Positions 1 through 8,781 of a DNA stretch of 64,000 nucleotides are shown here, one piece after another. Both the position numbers and the translations under genes were made by a program. Numbering within the stretch: the first letter of the stretch is position 1; the number at the start of each line of letters is the position of its first letter. This DNA is from Paenibacillus sp. Soil766 (GTDB lineage Bacteria; Bacillota; Bacilli; Paenibacillales; NBRC-103111). Under the pieces are notes generated by a model, which did not search any database, was not told where the DNA came from, and was given only the letters and a program-made list of their open reading frames with translations. The stretch lies in NCBI RefSeq assembly GCF_001428105.1, contig NZ_LMSJ01000014.1, positions 23,372 through 87,371 of the forward strand, read 5' to 3'.

Positions 1-76
1 CGATAGTGATGAAAAACACAGATATAAATGGAGAAGATTACTTCCTACGATATTTGCGTACAGAACGCACCGCATA

Positions 77-85
77 TGTTACAAT
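77..85 (+). promoter_or_regulatory. Possible extended -10 promoter of ilvA
   Basis: TGTTACAAT fits an extended -10 element (TGn followed by TACAAT) 50 bases before the ilvA start. No good -35 lies at the normal distance (TTGCGT at 54-59 is 20 bases away), so the call rests on the -10 alone. No T-box or leader-peptide attenuator is visible in the 134 bases before the gene. Confidence 0.35.
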
Positions 86-134
86 ACATGTTAAAACTTA
101 ATGGAAGCTTCAAAAAAGAAAGGGTGTTGGAAAG

Positions 135-1391
135 ATGGTTGTATCTGGTAAAGTGGGTTTGGAAGATATTATTAGAGCCAATCATGTGCTCAGCAAGGTG
201 ATCGAACCGTCACCATTGCAACGCAATGAGCTGCTCTCCAGCCAGTATGAATGTAACGTTTACCTCAAACGTGAAGATATGCAAATCGTGCGTTCGTTCA
301 AAATCCGCGGAGCTTACAATGTCATCCAAAGCTTATCGGCGGAAGAGCGCGCAGCAGGGGTTGTGTGTGCGAGTGCAGGCAACCATGCGCAGGGTGTGGC
401 TTACTCCTGTAAGCAGTTGGGCATTGAAGGCAAGATTTTCATGCCGACAACGACACCACGCCAGAAGATCTCGCAAGTGAAGCTCTTCGGCGGCTCTTTC
501 GTGGAAGTCATCCTCACAGGCGATTCCTTTGATGATTCCTCAGCTCAGGCCAAGGCCTATTGCTTGAAGGAGAATAAGGTGTTTATCCATCCATTCGATG
601 ATGTTCGCACGATTGCTGGACAAGGGACAGTCGGGCTGGAGATCATGAATCAGATACCGGAAACGCCGGATTTCATCTTTGCCACGATAGGCGGAGGTGG
701 ACTAGCTGCAGGTGTCTCTACTTATGTGAAGAGCGTATCCCCGCGAACGCGCATTATTGGTGCAGAGCCGGAAGGTGCGGCAAGCATGACAGAAGCATTA
801 AAGCAGGGGAGCGTCGTAAAGTTGTCTTCCATTGAGAAGTTTGTTGATGGAGCAGCTGTAGCGCAGGTAGGCGAGATGACGTTCGATATTTGTAGAGAGA
901 ATCTAGAGGATATCGTGATTATTCCTGCTGGTAAGGAATGCACAACGATACTAGAGTTGTACAACAGCAATGCGATTGTCATCGAACCCGCAGGAGCGCT
1001 TCCTGTTGCTGCACTGGATGCGTACCGCGAGCAAATTCGTGGCAAGAACGTTGTCTGTATCATCAGCGGTGGGAACAATGACATTGATCGGATGCAGCAT
1101 ATCAAAGAGAGATCCCTAATTTATGAAGGATTGAAGCACTACTTTGTCTTGAATTTCCCTCAGAGGGCAGGAGCGCTGCGTGAATTCTTGGAGGAAGTGC
1201 TAGGTCCTTCCGACGATATCACACGTTTTGAATATACGAAGAAAAATAACCGTGATGATGCACCAGCGCTAGTGGGGATTGAGCTTAAAAATAAAGACGA
1301 TTACGAGGGATTGATTGAGAGACTTTCCCAGAAAGATTATGGTTATATCGAAATCAATAAGGATCCTAAGCTATTTAACCTTCTCATCTAG
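135..1391 (+). CDS. ilvA: Threonine dehydratase (threonine ammonia-lyase), biosynthetic
   Basis: PLP-dependent enzyme converting threonine to 2-oxobutanoate and ammonia, the first step of isoleucine synthesis; cytosolic. The 418-residue product has the fold-type II PLP lysine motif SFKIRGAYN near residue 54, the substrate-binding SAGNHAQG loop, the glycine-rich phosphate loop IGGGGLAAGV, and one C-terminal ACT-like regulatory domain (about 335-418), the length expected of the short one-ACT form found in Bacillales. The ATG follows AAGAAAGGGTGTTGGAAAG. No other ilv or leu gene is adjacent, so it appears monocistronic, ending in a terminator that overlaps its stop codon. A catabolic TdcB-type enzyme is less likely because those lack the C-terminal domain. 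Confidence 0.93.
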   Translation: MVVSGKVGLEDIIRANHVLSKVIEPSPLQRNELLSSQYECNVYLKREDMQIVRSFKIRGAYNVIQSLSAEERAAGVVCASAGNHAQGVAYSCKQLGIEGKIFMPTTTPRQKISQVKLFGGSFVEVILTGDSFDDSSAQAKAYCLKENKVFIHPFDDVRTIAGQGTVGLEIMNQIPETPDFIFATIGGGGLAAGVSTYVKSVSPRTRIIGAEPEGAASMTEALKQGSVVKLSSIEKFVDGAAVAQVGEMTFDICRENLEDIVIIPAGKECTTILELYNSNAIVIEPAGALPVAALDAYREQIRGKNVVCIISGGNNDIDRMQHIKERSLIYEGLKHYFVLNFPQRAGALREFLEEVLGPSDDITRFEYTKKNNRDDAPALVGIELKNKDDYEGLIERLSQKDYGYIEINKDPKLFNLLI

Positions 1392-1404
1392 AGAAGGTTT
1401 TTTT
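1377..1404 (+). terminator. Rho-independent terminator of ilvA
   Basis: AACCTTCTC and GAGAAGGTT form a 9-bp stem followed by a T run. The ilvA stop codon lies inside the loop. Confidence 0.9.
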
Positions 1405-1701
1405 TGTATATAAAAAGTGTCATAAAATTCACATCGTACTATCTAGATTTAATTAACCGCTGGATGTATAATCAATAATTGGGGCTTTGAACCTATATTG
1501 TCGGGAAAAACAAAAAGTGGCATGTTAACTTGTGTGACATGACGAATTGCGTGAATCATTTAGAAGATTCGCTTTTCTGATAGCAATCCAGATGATACAC
1601 TTAAATTGAAGTCAACTTACATAATTTAACTGAATTTGGTCAACCTACAGTGTGGGGCTTCATGGTTTCAATTAAATGATGATACGATGGGGGTAAAATC
1701 G
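1405..1701 (+). other. Non-coding leader upstream of the nucleoside transporter
   Basis: About 300 bases without a gene. It holds a TATAAT at 1467-1472 with no good -35, and a small hairpin near 1553-1572 (GAATC paired with GATTC). The conserved core of a purine riboswitch was looked for, because such transporters can carry one, and was not found. The length leaves room for a regulated leader, but nothing specific is recognisable. Confidence 0.4.
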
Positions 1702-2751
1702 ATGAAGAAGATTTTTTCAACAGTTCTGATGACTGTAACGGTTTCTGCATTAGTGATTTCCGGTTGTGCCAAAAAAGAAGAGACAGGTTCATCCGCATCA
1801 CCAGCAGCAAGTGCAGCAGCAAGTGACAACACAGGTAAAGACTTCAAAATCGGCATGGTTACAGATATCGGTGGCGTTAACGACAAGTCCTTTAACCAAA
1901 GCGCTTGGGAAGGCTTGACACTACTGAAGAAACAAACAAGCGCTTCCGTGAAAAACCTTGAAAGTAAAAGTGATGCAGACTATACACCTAACTTGAATCA
2001 ATTCGTTAAAGATGGCTACAACCTGACTTGGGGTATTGGTTTCTTGATGGGTGATGCTGTTAAAACAGTAGCAACTCAAAACCCTAACGCAAAACTTGCG
2101 ATCATTGATAACGTTGTAGAAGCTCCGAACGTAGAATCCGTTACTTTCTCCGAGCAAGAAGGTTCTTACCTTGTTGGTGTGGTAGCAGGTCTTACAACAA
2201 AAACAAATAAAATCGGTTTCGTTGGCGGTATCGACATCCCGGTTATCAAACGTTTCGAGGCAGGTTTCGTAGCTGGTGTTAAAGCAGTAAAACCAGATGC
2301 CAAAATTCAAATCAACTACACAGGTGCTTTCGACAAGCCTGACCTTGGTAAAGCAGCGGCAGCAACGATCTACAACGATGGCGCTGATATTATTTTCCAC
2401 GCAGCTGGATCCACAGGTAATGGTGTGTTCAACGAAGCGAAAGATCGCGCGAAAAACGGTAAAAAAGTATGGGTTATCGGTGTAGATAAAGACCAATCCC
2501 TTGAGTTTGGTGATGAAGTAACACTTACATCCATGTTGAAGCGTGTTGATTCTGCAGTCCTTCGCGTATCTAAAGATGTCATCAGCAACAAATTCCAAGG
2601 TGGTAAAGTCGTTACTTTGGGTCTGAAAGATGATGGTGTAGGCCTTCCTGAAACATCCAAGAAAAACGTTTCTGCTGACATTTTGAAAAAAGTTGACGAG
2701 TACAAAGCCAAAATTATTAGCGGCGAAATCAAAGTTCCTGAAAAACCATAA
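1702..2751 (+). CDS. nupN: BMP-family nucleoside-binding lipoprotein of an ABC importer
   Basis: Extracellular substrate-binding lipoprotein of the basic membrane protein (BMP/PnrA) family, which delivers purine nucleosides to the permeases encoded downstream. The start at 1702 is preferred over upstream in-frame ATGs because GATGGGGG precedes it by 8 bases and it opens directly on a signal peptide: MKKIFSTVLMTVTVSALVI then the lipobox ISGC. After a Ser/Ala-rich linker comes KIGMVTDIGGVNDKSFNQSA, the family's N-terminal strand with the ligand-contacting Asp/Asn. Length 349 residues is normal. It is separated from the ATPase gene by a hairpin, which would give more binding protein than transporter. 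The nup name follows the B. subtilis guanosine transporter; exact substrate is inferred. Confidence 0.85.
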   Translation: MKKIFSTVLMTVTVSALVISGCAKKEETGSSASPAASAAASDNTGKDFKIGMVTDIGGVNDKSFNQSAWEGLTLLKKQTSASVKNLESKSDADYTPNLNQFVKDGYNLTWGIGFLMGDAVKTVATQNPNAKLAIIDNVVEAPNVESVTFSEQEGSYLVGVVAGLTTKTNKIGFVGGIDIPVIKRFEAGFVAGVKAVKPDAKIQINYTGAFDKPDLGKAAAATIYNDGADIIFHAAGSTGNGVFNEAKDRAKNGKKVWVIGVDKDQSLEFGDEVTLTSMLKRVDSAVLRVSKDVISNKFQGGKVVTLGLKDDGVGLPETSKKNVSADILKKVDEYKAKIISGEIKVPEKP

Positions 2752-2799
2752 GCGTCGAACTGACGTTAGTGGTAAGAACGATAGGTTTGCTTCTGTACA

Positions 2800-2840
2800 A
2801 ACAAGGCTAGTTATATTAACTAGCCTTGTTCTTTAGTTTT
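2800..2840 (+). terminator. Intra-operon terminator or attenuator after nupN
   Basis: AACAAGGCTAGTT and AACTAGCCTTGTT make a perfect 13-bp stem with a 5-base loop, followed by a broken T stretch (CTTTAGTTTTAG). Placed between the binding-protein gene and the ATPase gene, it likely causes partial termination, a common arrangement in ABC importer operons. Confidence 0.8.
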
Positions 2841-2886
2841 AGCCCGTATTTTTCGTATTAAAAAAATTGATCCTTAGGGTGATCTG

Positions 2887-4428
2887 ATGAGTGAAACAGT
2901 CCCAGTTGTTGAACTTCGCAACATTACAAAACGGTTTCCAGGCATCGTAGCGAATGATGCTATTAGCTTGAAGCTGAGAAAAGGCGAAATTCATGCCTTG
3001 CTTGGTGAGAATGGTGCAGGCAAATCAACACTGATGAATATTGTGTTCGGTTTATATCAACCGGATGAAGGTAGTATTTATGTACAAGGTAACGAGGTTT
3101 TCATCGACAGTCCGAATCGAGCCATTGAGCTCGGCATCGGGATGGTGCATCAACATTTCAAATTGGTACAACCCTTTACAGTAACGGAAAACATCATCTT
3201 GGGGATGGAACCCAAGCGTGGTATGAATGTGGATATTAAAACAGCACAAGATAAAGTGCGCAAGCTATCCGAGCAATATGGTTTACGTGTGGATCCAAAA
3301 GCCAGAATTGAAGATATTTCTGTCGGTATGCAGCAGCGTGTTGAAATATTGAAAACGCTGTATCGCGGCGCCGATATTCTCATTTTTGATGAGCCTACAG
3401 CTGTACTAACGCCGCAAGAGATTAGTGAATTGATGGTCATTATGCGTAACCTTGTGAAAGAGGGCAAGTCCATTATTCTCATTACACATAAGCTTAAAGA
3501 AATTATGGAGATCGCCGACACGGTAACGATTATTCGTCGCGGTAAAGTGATCGATTCCTTGGCATGTGCCCAGGCGAATCCGCAAATTTTGGCCGAGAAA
3601 ATGGTCGGACGTGATGTCTCCTTTAAAGTAACGAAAGAAGCTGTGAAACTTGGCGAACCTGTTCTCCAAGTGAAAGATTTGATGGTGCGTAATCAGCAGG
3701 GATTAGCTTCGCTTAAAGGGCTTAATTTTGAAGTGAAGGCTGGAGAAATTCTGGGTATCGCAGGTGTAGATGGCAACGGTCAAAGTGAATTGATCGAAGC
3801 GTTGACAGGTTTGCGTAACGTGGATAGCGGCAAGGTGCTGCTCATGGGCAGCGACATTACGAACCAAACACCGAGGGAGATCTCGGAGGCCGGATTATCG
3901 CATATCCCTGAGGATCGGCATAAACACGGGTTGGTGCTTGATTTTACGATGAGTGAAAATATGGTGCTGGAAACGTACTTCCATCCTGCGTATAACAAAG
4001 GCGGTTTTCTGAACTATGAGGCCATCGATAAGCATGCGGAGGCATTGATTAAGCAGTTCGATGTGCGTACACCGAGCATTTACAACAAGGCACGCTCCTT
4101 GTCTGGTGGGAATCAACAAAAGGCGATTATTGCGAGGGAAATACATAAGAATCCAAATCTGCTGATTGCGGCACAGCCGACTCGTGGTCTGGATGTAGGT
4201 GCGATCGAATTCGTGCATCGGATGTTGATAGAGCAGCGGAATAAAGGGAAAGCGGTGTTGTTGATTTCTTTTGAGTTGGATGAAATTATGAATGTTTCGG
4301 ATCGCATTGCCGTTATCTACGAAGGTCAGATTGTTGGCGAAGTGATGCCGCAGGATACGAACGATCAGGAGATCGGTCTGCTCATGGCAGGCAGTAAGCG
4401 CGCCGAGAAAGGAGCCCTTCATGAATAA
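2887..4428 (+). CDS. nupO: Nucleoside ABC importer, double-domain ATPase
   Basis: Cytoplasmic energising subunit of the BMP-type transporter (513 residues, two fused ABC domains, as in the sugar/nucleoside RbsA-like class). Domain 1 has Walker A GENGAGKST near residue 41 and Walker B DILIFDEPTAVLTP; its signature (ISVGMQQR) departs from LSGGQ. Domain 2 has an atypical Walker A (GVDGNGQSE), signature LSGGNQQK and LIAAQPTRGLD in place of a Walker B with DE, as is usual in this family. The start ATG follows AGGGTGAT. Its last 8 bases overlap nupP, indicating translational coupling. Confidence 0.9.
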   Translation: MSETVPVVELRNITKRFPGIVANDAISLKLRKGEIHALLGENGAGKSTLMNIVFGLYQPDEGSIYVQGNEVFIDSPNRAIELGIGMVHQHFKLVQPFTVTENIILGMEPKRGMNVDIKTAQDKVRKLSEQYGLRVDPKARIEDISVGMQQRVEILKTLYRGADILIFDEPTAVLTPQEISELMVIMRNLVKEGKSIILITHKLKEIMEIADTVTIIRRGKVIDSLACAQANPQILAEKMVGRDVSFKVTKEAVKLGEPVLQVKDLMVRNQQGLASLKGLNFEVKAGEILGIAGVDGNGQSELIEALTGLRNVDSGKVLLMGSDITNQTPREISEAGLSHIPEDRHKHGLVLDFTMSENMVLETYFHPAYNKGGFLNYEAIDKHAEALIKQFDVRTPSIYNKARSLSGGNQQKAIIAREIHKNPNLLIAAQPTRGLDVGAIEFVHRMLIEQRNKGKAVLLISFELDEIMNVSDRIAVIYEGQIVGEVMPQDTNDQEIGLLMAGSKRAEKGALHE

Positions 4429-5500
4429 AATTGTTCGCGTTTTTACAAGTGAATCAGCGGTCAATCCCTTGGTGGCAATCGTACTGGGGCTGCTATTCGG
4501 AGCGCTTGTCATGCTGGCTGGCGGTTACAATCCTATTACTGCGTATGGATCATTGTTCTCTCGGATTTTGGGTAGTCCGTATGATATCGGGGAGTCAATT
4601 CGGGCGATTACGCCACTTATTTTGACCGGTTTATCCGTTGCCTTCGCTTTCCGTACAGGGTTGTTCAATATTGGTGCGGAAGGTCAGTTCGTGATGGGGA
4701 TGACGGGGGCTACCTTTATTGGTGTCAAAATCCATGGCCTGCCATGGATCATCCACGCTCCACTTGCAGTCATTGTCGGCGCGTTAATCGGCGGCCTATG
4801 GGGCGCTATTGCAGGCTATTTGAAAGCGAAGCGAGGCGTTAACGAAGTGATCACCACGATCATGTTGAACTGGATCTCGTTGTTCTTGTCCAACTATATC
4901 GTGAATGCATTCCTTCTTGAGCCGAAGCAGCAACGTTCTTATATGATTCAAGACTCGGCATCACTCAGTATCGGCTGGTTGTCGGAAGCGATGAACCATG
5001 CGAGGCTCCACTGGGGAACCTTGATTGCCATTCTAGCCGCAGTCGTCTTCTATCTGATTCTTTGGAAAACGAAGCAAGGCTACGAACTGCGTGCCGTAGG
5101 GCATAATATCGATGCGGCGAAGTATGCGGGTATGAACGTGAATAAGAACATCATTAAGGCGATGTTTATCTCCGGAGTGTTTGCAGGACTTGCTGGTGTG
5201 TTCGAAGTTCTCGGTGTCTTCCATTATCAGGTCGTTGCGGCAGGCACGCCGGGGTATGGATTCGATGGTATCGCGGTATCCTTGCTCGGTGCCAACAATC
5301 CGATAGGTGTTGTGCTGGGCGCTGTCCTTTTCGGTGGCTTATCTTATGGTTCTGCGGGGATGAGCTTTGGTGCAGATGTACCGCCAGAAATTATCCGTAT
5401 TGTCATCGGCTCGGTGATTTTCTTCGTTGCTACCCAAGGTATTGTCAAATGGGTACTGATCCCGTTCTACGGCAAACGCAAGAAAGAGAGGGCTTCGTAA
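4421..5500 (+). CDS. nupP: Nucleoside ABC importer permease 1
   Basis: Integral membrane permease of the BPD_transp_2 family (359 residues) with many hydrophobic segments from about residue 17 onward and the conserved stretch FRTGLFNIGAEGQ (about 79-91), typical of BMP-associated permeases. The ATG overlaps the end of nupO and is preceded by AAAGGAG. It pairs with the next gene to form the two-subunit channel. It ends in a Lys/Arg-rich cytoplasmic tail. Confidence 0.88.
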   Translation: MNKIVRVFTSESAVNPLVAIVLGLLFGALVMLAGGYNPITAYGSLFSRILGSPYDIGESIRAITPLILTGLSVAFAFRTGLFNIGAEGQFVMGMTGATFIGVKIHGLPWIIHAPLAVIVGALIGGLWGAIAGYLKAKRGVNEVITTIMLNWISLFLSNYIVNAFLLEPKQQRSYMIQDSASLSIGWLSEAMNHARLHWGTLIAILAAVVFYLILWKTKQGYELRAVGHNIDAAKYAGMNVNKNIIKAMFISGVFAGLAGVFEVLGVFHYQVVAAGTPGYGFDGIAVSLLGANNPIGVVLGAVLFGGLSYGSAGMSFGADVPPEIIRIVIGSVIFFVATQGIVKWVLIPFYGKRKKERAS

Positions 5501-5501
5501 T

Positions 5502-6485
5502 ATGGACCTGCTCAGTATGCTTAATGCGTTCTTTACGAAATTCAGTGAACTTATTAATACAACACTGGTGTATTCCACGGCGCTTATCTTCGGGGCTTTG
5601 GGTGGTATATACTCGGAGCGCTCTGGTATCGTCAATATCGGAATCGAGGGTCTGATGGTTTCCGGCGCGTTCGCTTCTGCTGTTGGTACTTACTATGCGG
5701 AAGAAGCGAACATGGGTATCTGGTCCCCGTGGATTGGACTCTTATGTGCGCTGCTATTCGCCTTGATCTTCGCTTTGATTCATGCGGTTGCGACGATATC
5801 GTTCAAAGCGAATCAAGTCATCAGCGGTGTGGTTATCAACTTCTTGGCAGCTGGCGTGACGTTGTACTTGGTGAAAGTATTATTCGACGGTGCGGGTCAA
5901 ACCGAAACCCTGAATGATGTATTCTCCAAATGGGAAATTCCGCTTCTCTCCAAGATTCCGTATATCGGGTATGCGCTTTTCACGGCGTACCCAACGACGT
6001 ACATCGCGTTAATTCTCGTCTTCGTGACGTGGTATGTGCTGTTCAAGACACCTTTCGGGTTGCGCTTGCGCGCCGTTGGTGAGCATCCGAGTGCCGCAGA
6101 TACCGTTGGGATTAAAGTGAAACGCATCCGTTATCTCGCTGTTCTGATCAGCGGACTGCTAGCTGGTCTCGGGGGGGCGACGATTACGCTAACGACAACA
6201 AGTGCGTTCTCGCATAACACGATCTCGGGGCAAGGCTTTATTGCGATGGCGGCGATGATCTTCGGCAAATGGCATCCATTTGGTGCACTGGGCGCCGCGG
6301 TATTCTTCGGAATGGCGCAAGCACTCAACAATTTCATGCGGTTGTTCGACTTCTCCAAGGACATTCCGCAGGAATTCCTCTACATGCTGCCTTACGTACT
6401 GACAATCCTTGTATTGGCAGGAGCTGTGGGCCGCGCGAAAGCACCATCAGCACTGGGCGAGCCGTACGATCCAGGCAAGAGATAG
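5502..6485 (+). CDS. nupQ: Nucleoside ABC importer permease 2
   Basis: Second BPD_transp_2 permease (327 residues), starting one base after the nupP stop. It carries the matching family motif YSERSGIVNIGIEGLMVSG near residue 36 and multiple membrane spans. The one-base gap, shared strand and terminator after it define the operon nupN-O-P-Q. Confidence 0.88.
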   Translation: MDLLSMLNAFFTKFSELINTTLVYSTALIFGALGGIYSERSGIVNIGIEGLMVSGAFASAVGTYYAEEANMGIWSPWIGLLCALLFALIFALIHAVATISFKANQVISGVVINFLAAGVTLYLVKVLFDGAGQTETLNDVFSKWEIPLLSKIPYIGYALFTAYPTTYIALILVFVTWYVLFKTPFGLRLRAVGEHPSAADTVGIKVKRIRYLAVLISGLLAGLGGATITLTTTSAFSHNTISGQGFIAMAAMIFGKWHPFGALGAAVFFGMAQALNNFMRLFDFSKDIPQEFLYMLPYVLTILVLAGAVGRAKAPSALGEPYDPGKR

Positions 6486-6495
6486 ATTGATGAAT

Positions 6496-6536
6496 AAGCA
6501 CCATCATGGGATTGATCCCGTGATGGTGCTTTTTTA
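6496..6536 (+). terminator. Terminator of the nup operon
   Basis: AAGCACCATCATGGGA pairs with TCCCGTGATGGTGCTT (one mismatch) across a 4-base loop, followed by a T run. Confidence 0.93.
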
Positions 6537-6643
6537 TTGCAAGATGTATCGCAATAAGGAGGGGTTATGTCGAATTATGGAGAATTTTATATCTAACTGA
6601 CTATTCAAAATTTTAATCGTCTGACAGAAGAAAGGATACCCTC

Positions 6644-8644
6644 ATGCCAATTTTACGGAATATATTCAGTACCAAATCACTTAAGAGAAAATTGACGCTC
6701 CTGTTATTGGCAGTTTCGTTGATTCCGCTTCTTATTTCTATGCTCATTCTGAGTGCCCAATCCGCATCAACCATCGAGTCGGAAACGATGCAGCATCAGA
6801 AGCAAATGGTAGAGTTTAATGCAGCTGAGATCAATTCTTGGTTGAATAGTAAAATCACCTCCATACAATCCATTGTTAAAACACATCCCGAATTTATGGA
6901 TAGCGATACGAAGCTGATTATGCCTGTGCTGAAGGTAATGGCGGAGAGTGACCCTGAAGTATATCGTTTTGCTTATGTTGATCCTAAGGGAATGTCCACA
7001 GACACAGCAGGAGGCAAAATAGATGCAACCAAGTTTGATAACTACAAGAAAGCTGCTGCAGAGAAAAAAGTGGCGGTTTCCGACATCATAAAAGAGGAGA
7101 GCAGTGGCAAGAGCATTCTCATAATCGATGTCCCTCTTATTGATAATGGTGGAGTATTCCGCGGGATCGTTCAGGCCTTCGTGAGTCCAGAGCAAATGCA
7201 GTCGATTATGAAACTGATTAAATTCGGAGAAACAGGGTATGGTTACTTGCTTTCACCCACTGGGACGTATCTCGTACACCCTAAGAAAACGGGGCAAAAG
7301 CTAGAGGAATCTTCCACAACAGAGAAATTAAATCTGTACAAAAATACAGTCTTTGCTGAGAAGGAAGGATATATTGAATACAAGGAGCCAGACGGTACTG
7401 CGAAATCTGCCGCATTCAATACGATCGAGGCGACAGGCTGGAAAATCCTTTTAACTGCTGAGAAATCTGAGGTGTTTCAAAAGGTTGATCAGATTCGGAA
7501 CGTTTCCTACCTCATTTTAGTGATTTCTGCCTTGCTTGTTGCTGCGTTAGCTATCGTTATATCTCGTGTGGTCATCCGACCAATTACCCAGATTTCCACG
7601 CTTATGCAGCAAGTTGGTCAAGGTAATTTATCTGGAAGACTCAGCTCCAAAGGGAAAGATGAAATCGCCGCAATGCGCAACAATATTAATGCCATGCTAG
7701 ATTCCTTTACAGCCATCATTAGCAAAATATCGGATGCCGTTTCACATACGGCTGCCTCCTCAGAGCAGTTGACTGCGATAGCGAGCGAGTCAACCAAAGC
7801 ATCAGACCACATTAAACAAGCTGTTCAGGGAGTTGTACAAGGTTCTGAAGCGAACTACGAAGCTTCAGAGCAAATATCCACTGCGATGGGGGAGATGGCT
7901 GCAGGCATACAAAAAATTGCTGAGTCTTCTGCCGATGTTTCGGAAACAGCGCAAAATGTTGTTCAAGAAGTTATTCGAGGGAATGCTGAGATCCAACAGG
8001 CGATTACTCAAATGAACAGTGTAAGTCGATCAGTTGTGCAAACGGCTGAAGTTATGCGCCATTTAGAGGGGAAGTCGGAACAAATACGGCACATTGTCGG
8101 TGTTATTTCCGAGATTGCGACACAAACCAACCTATTATCCTTGAATGCATCCATTGAAGCAGCAAGGGCAGGGGAGCATGGCAGAGGCTTCGCTGTTGTT
8201 GCTAGCGAGGTCAAGAAGCTTGCTGAACAAACCAGTAAGGCGACTATAGACATTACCACAATGATAGGGGAGACGATTGATGCAACGAATGAGGCCTCTA
8301 CGTCAATGCAAGGTGGACTAATTGAAGTTGAGAAGGGCTCCGCACTACTGGAGACAGCTGGAGATGTTTTTAATTACATTCATAGCTCCATTCAGATGGT
8401 TAATGATCAGATTCAGGAAGTCTCCGCGGCAACTCAGCAAATTTCTGCTGGAACAGAGGAAGTTGCAGCATCTTCTCAGGAGACAGTCATTATCGTTAAA
8501 CAGGGACTAAATGAGTTGCAGTCCATTGCATCGTCAGCATCTGGGCAACTGCAGTCTATGGAAGAAATAACTTCGTCTTCAGAGTCGCTGAGTGAGCTAG
8601 CTGTAGCATTACAAGAACAAATCAGCCATTTTCGATTAAAATAA
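6644..8644 (+). CDS. Methyl-accepting chemotaxis protein with extracellular Cache domain
   Basis: Membrane chemoreceptor signalling to CheA/CheW (666 residues). Order: N-terminal membrane helix (about 18-38), extracellular dCache-like sensor (about 40-280), second membrane helix (about 287-307), HAMP linker (about 308-362), then the coiled-coil signalling domain with the hairpin tip around residues 490-515 ([17 protein letters not shown] followed by [11 protein letters not shown]). Start ATG follows GAAAGGAT. No SigD-type promoter could be identified upstream. The ligand is unknown; dCache sensors commonly bind amino acids or organic acids, which is family knowledge only. Confidence 0.92.
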   Translation: MPILRNIFSTKSLKRKLTLLLLAVSLIPLLISMLILSAQSASTIESETMQHQKQMVEFNAAEINSWLNSKITSIQSIVKTHPEFMDSDTKLIMPVLKVMAESDPEVYRFAYVDPKGMSTDTAGGKIDATKFDNYKKAAAEKKVAVSDIIKEESSGKSILIIDVPLIDNGGVFRGIVQAFVSPEQMQSIMKLIKFGETGYGYLLSPTGTYLVHPKKTGQKLEESSTTEKLNLYKNTVFAEKEGYIEYKEPDGTAKSAAFNTIEATGWKILLTAEKSEVFQKVDQIRNVSYLILVISALLVAALAIVISRVVIRPITQISTLMQQVGQGNLSGRLSSKGKDEIAAMRNNINAMLDSFTAIISKISDAVSHTAASSEQLTAIASESTKASDHIKQAVQGVVQGSEANYEASEQISTAMGEMAAGIQKIAESSADVSETAQNVVQEVIRGNAEIQQAITQMNSVSRSVVQTAEVMRHLEGKSEQIRHIVGVISEIATQTNLLSLNASIEAARAGEHGRGFAVVASEVKKLAEQTSKATIDITTMIGETIDATNEASTSMQGGLIEVEKGSALLETAGDVFNYIHSSIQMVNDQIQEVSAATQQISAGTEEVAASSQETVIIVKQGLNELQSIASSASGQLQSMEEITSSSESLSELAVALQEQISHFRLK

Positions 8645-8651
8645 CGATAGA

Positions 8652-8687
8652 ATGCTTCTTCCATTTGTCGGAAGAGGCGTTTTTTTT
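8652..8687 (+). terminator. Terminator of the chemoreceptor gene
   Basis: GCTTCTTCC and GGAAGAGGC pair (one G-U) across a 7-base loop and are followed by a run of T. Confidence 0.88.
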
Positions 8688-8750
8688 GGAGAATCGGGTG
8701 TCTTTGGTCATGATTTGAATAGTTCATTTATACTATAGCGAAAGGTGATA

Positions 8751-8759
8751 TGTTATAAT
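8751..8759 (+). promoter_or_regulatory. Extended -10 promoter of the hybrid kinase gene
   Basis: TGTTATAAT is a perfect extended -10 element 22 bases before the start codon of the kinase. No good -35 is present at the usual distance. Confidence 0.5.
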
Positions 8760-8781
8760 CGGCTTAGAGGGGTGAGTCTAA

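Noticed and set aside
1405-1701. Purine riboswitch upstream of nupN
   Set aside because: The conserved core strands of the purine aptamer were not found, although position and gene would suit one.
1921-2598. 225-codon antisense ORF opposite nupN
   Set aside because: Shadow of the coding strand, Cys/Phe-rich translation, no ribosome site.
6567-6596. Nine-codon ORF with AAGGAGG before the chemoreceptor
   Set aside because: Only about 20 bases separate it from the preceding terminator, leaving no room for a promoter; probably chance.
6600-6643. SigD-type flagellar promoter for the chemoreceptor
   Set aside because: No GCCGATAT-like -10 with TAAA at the right distance was found.
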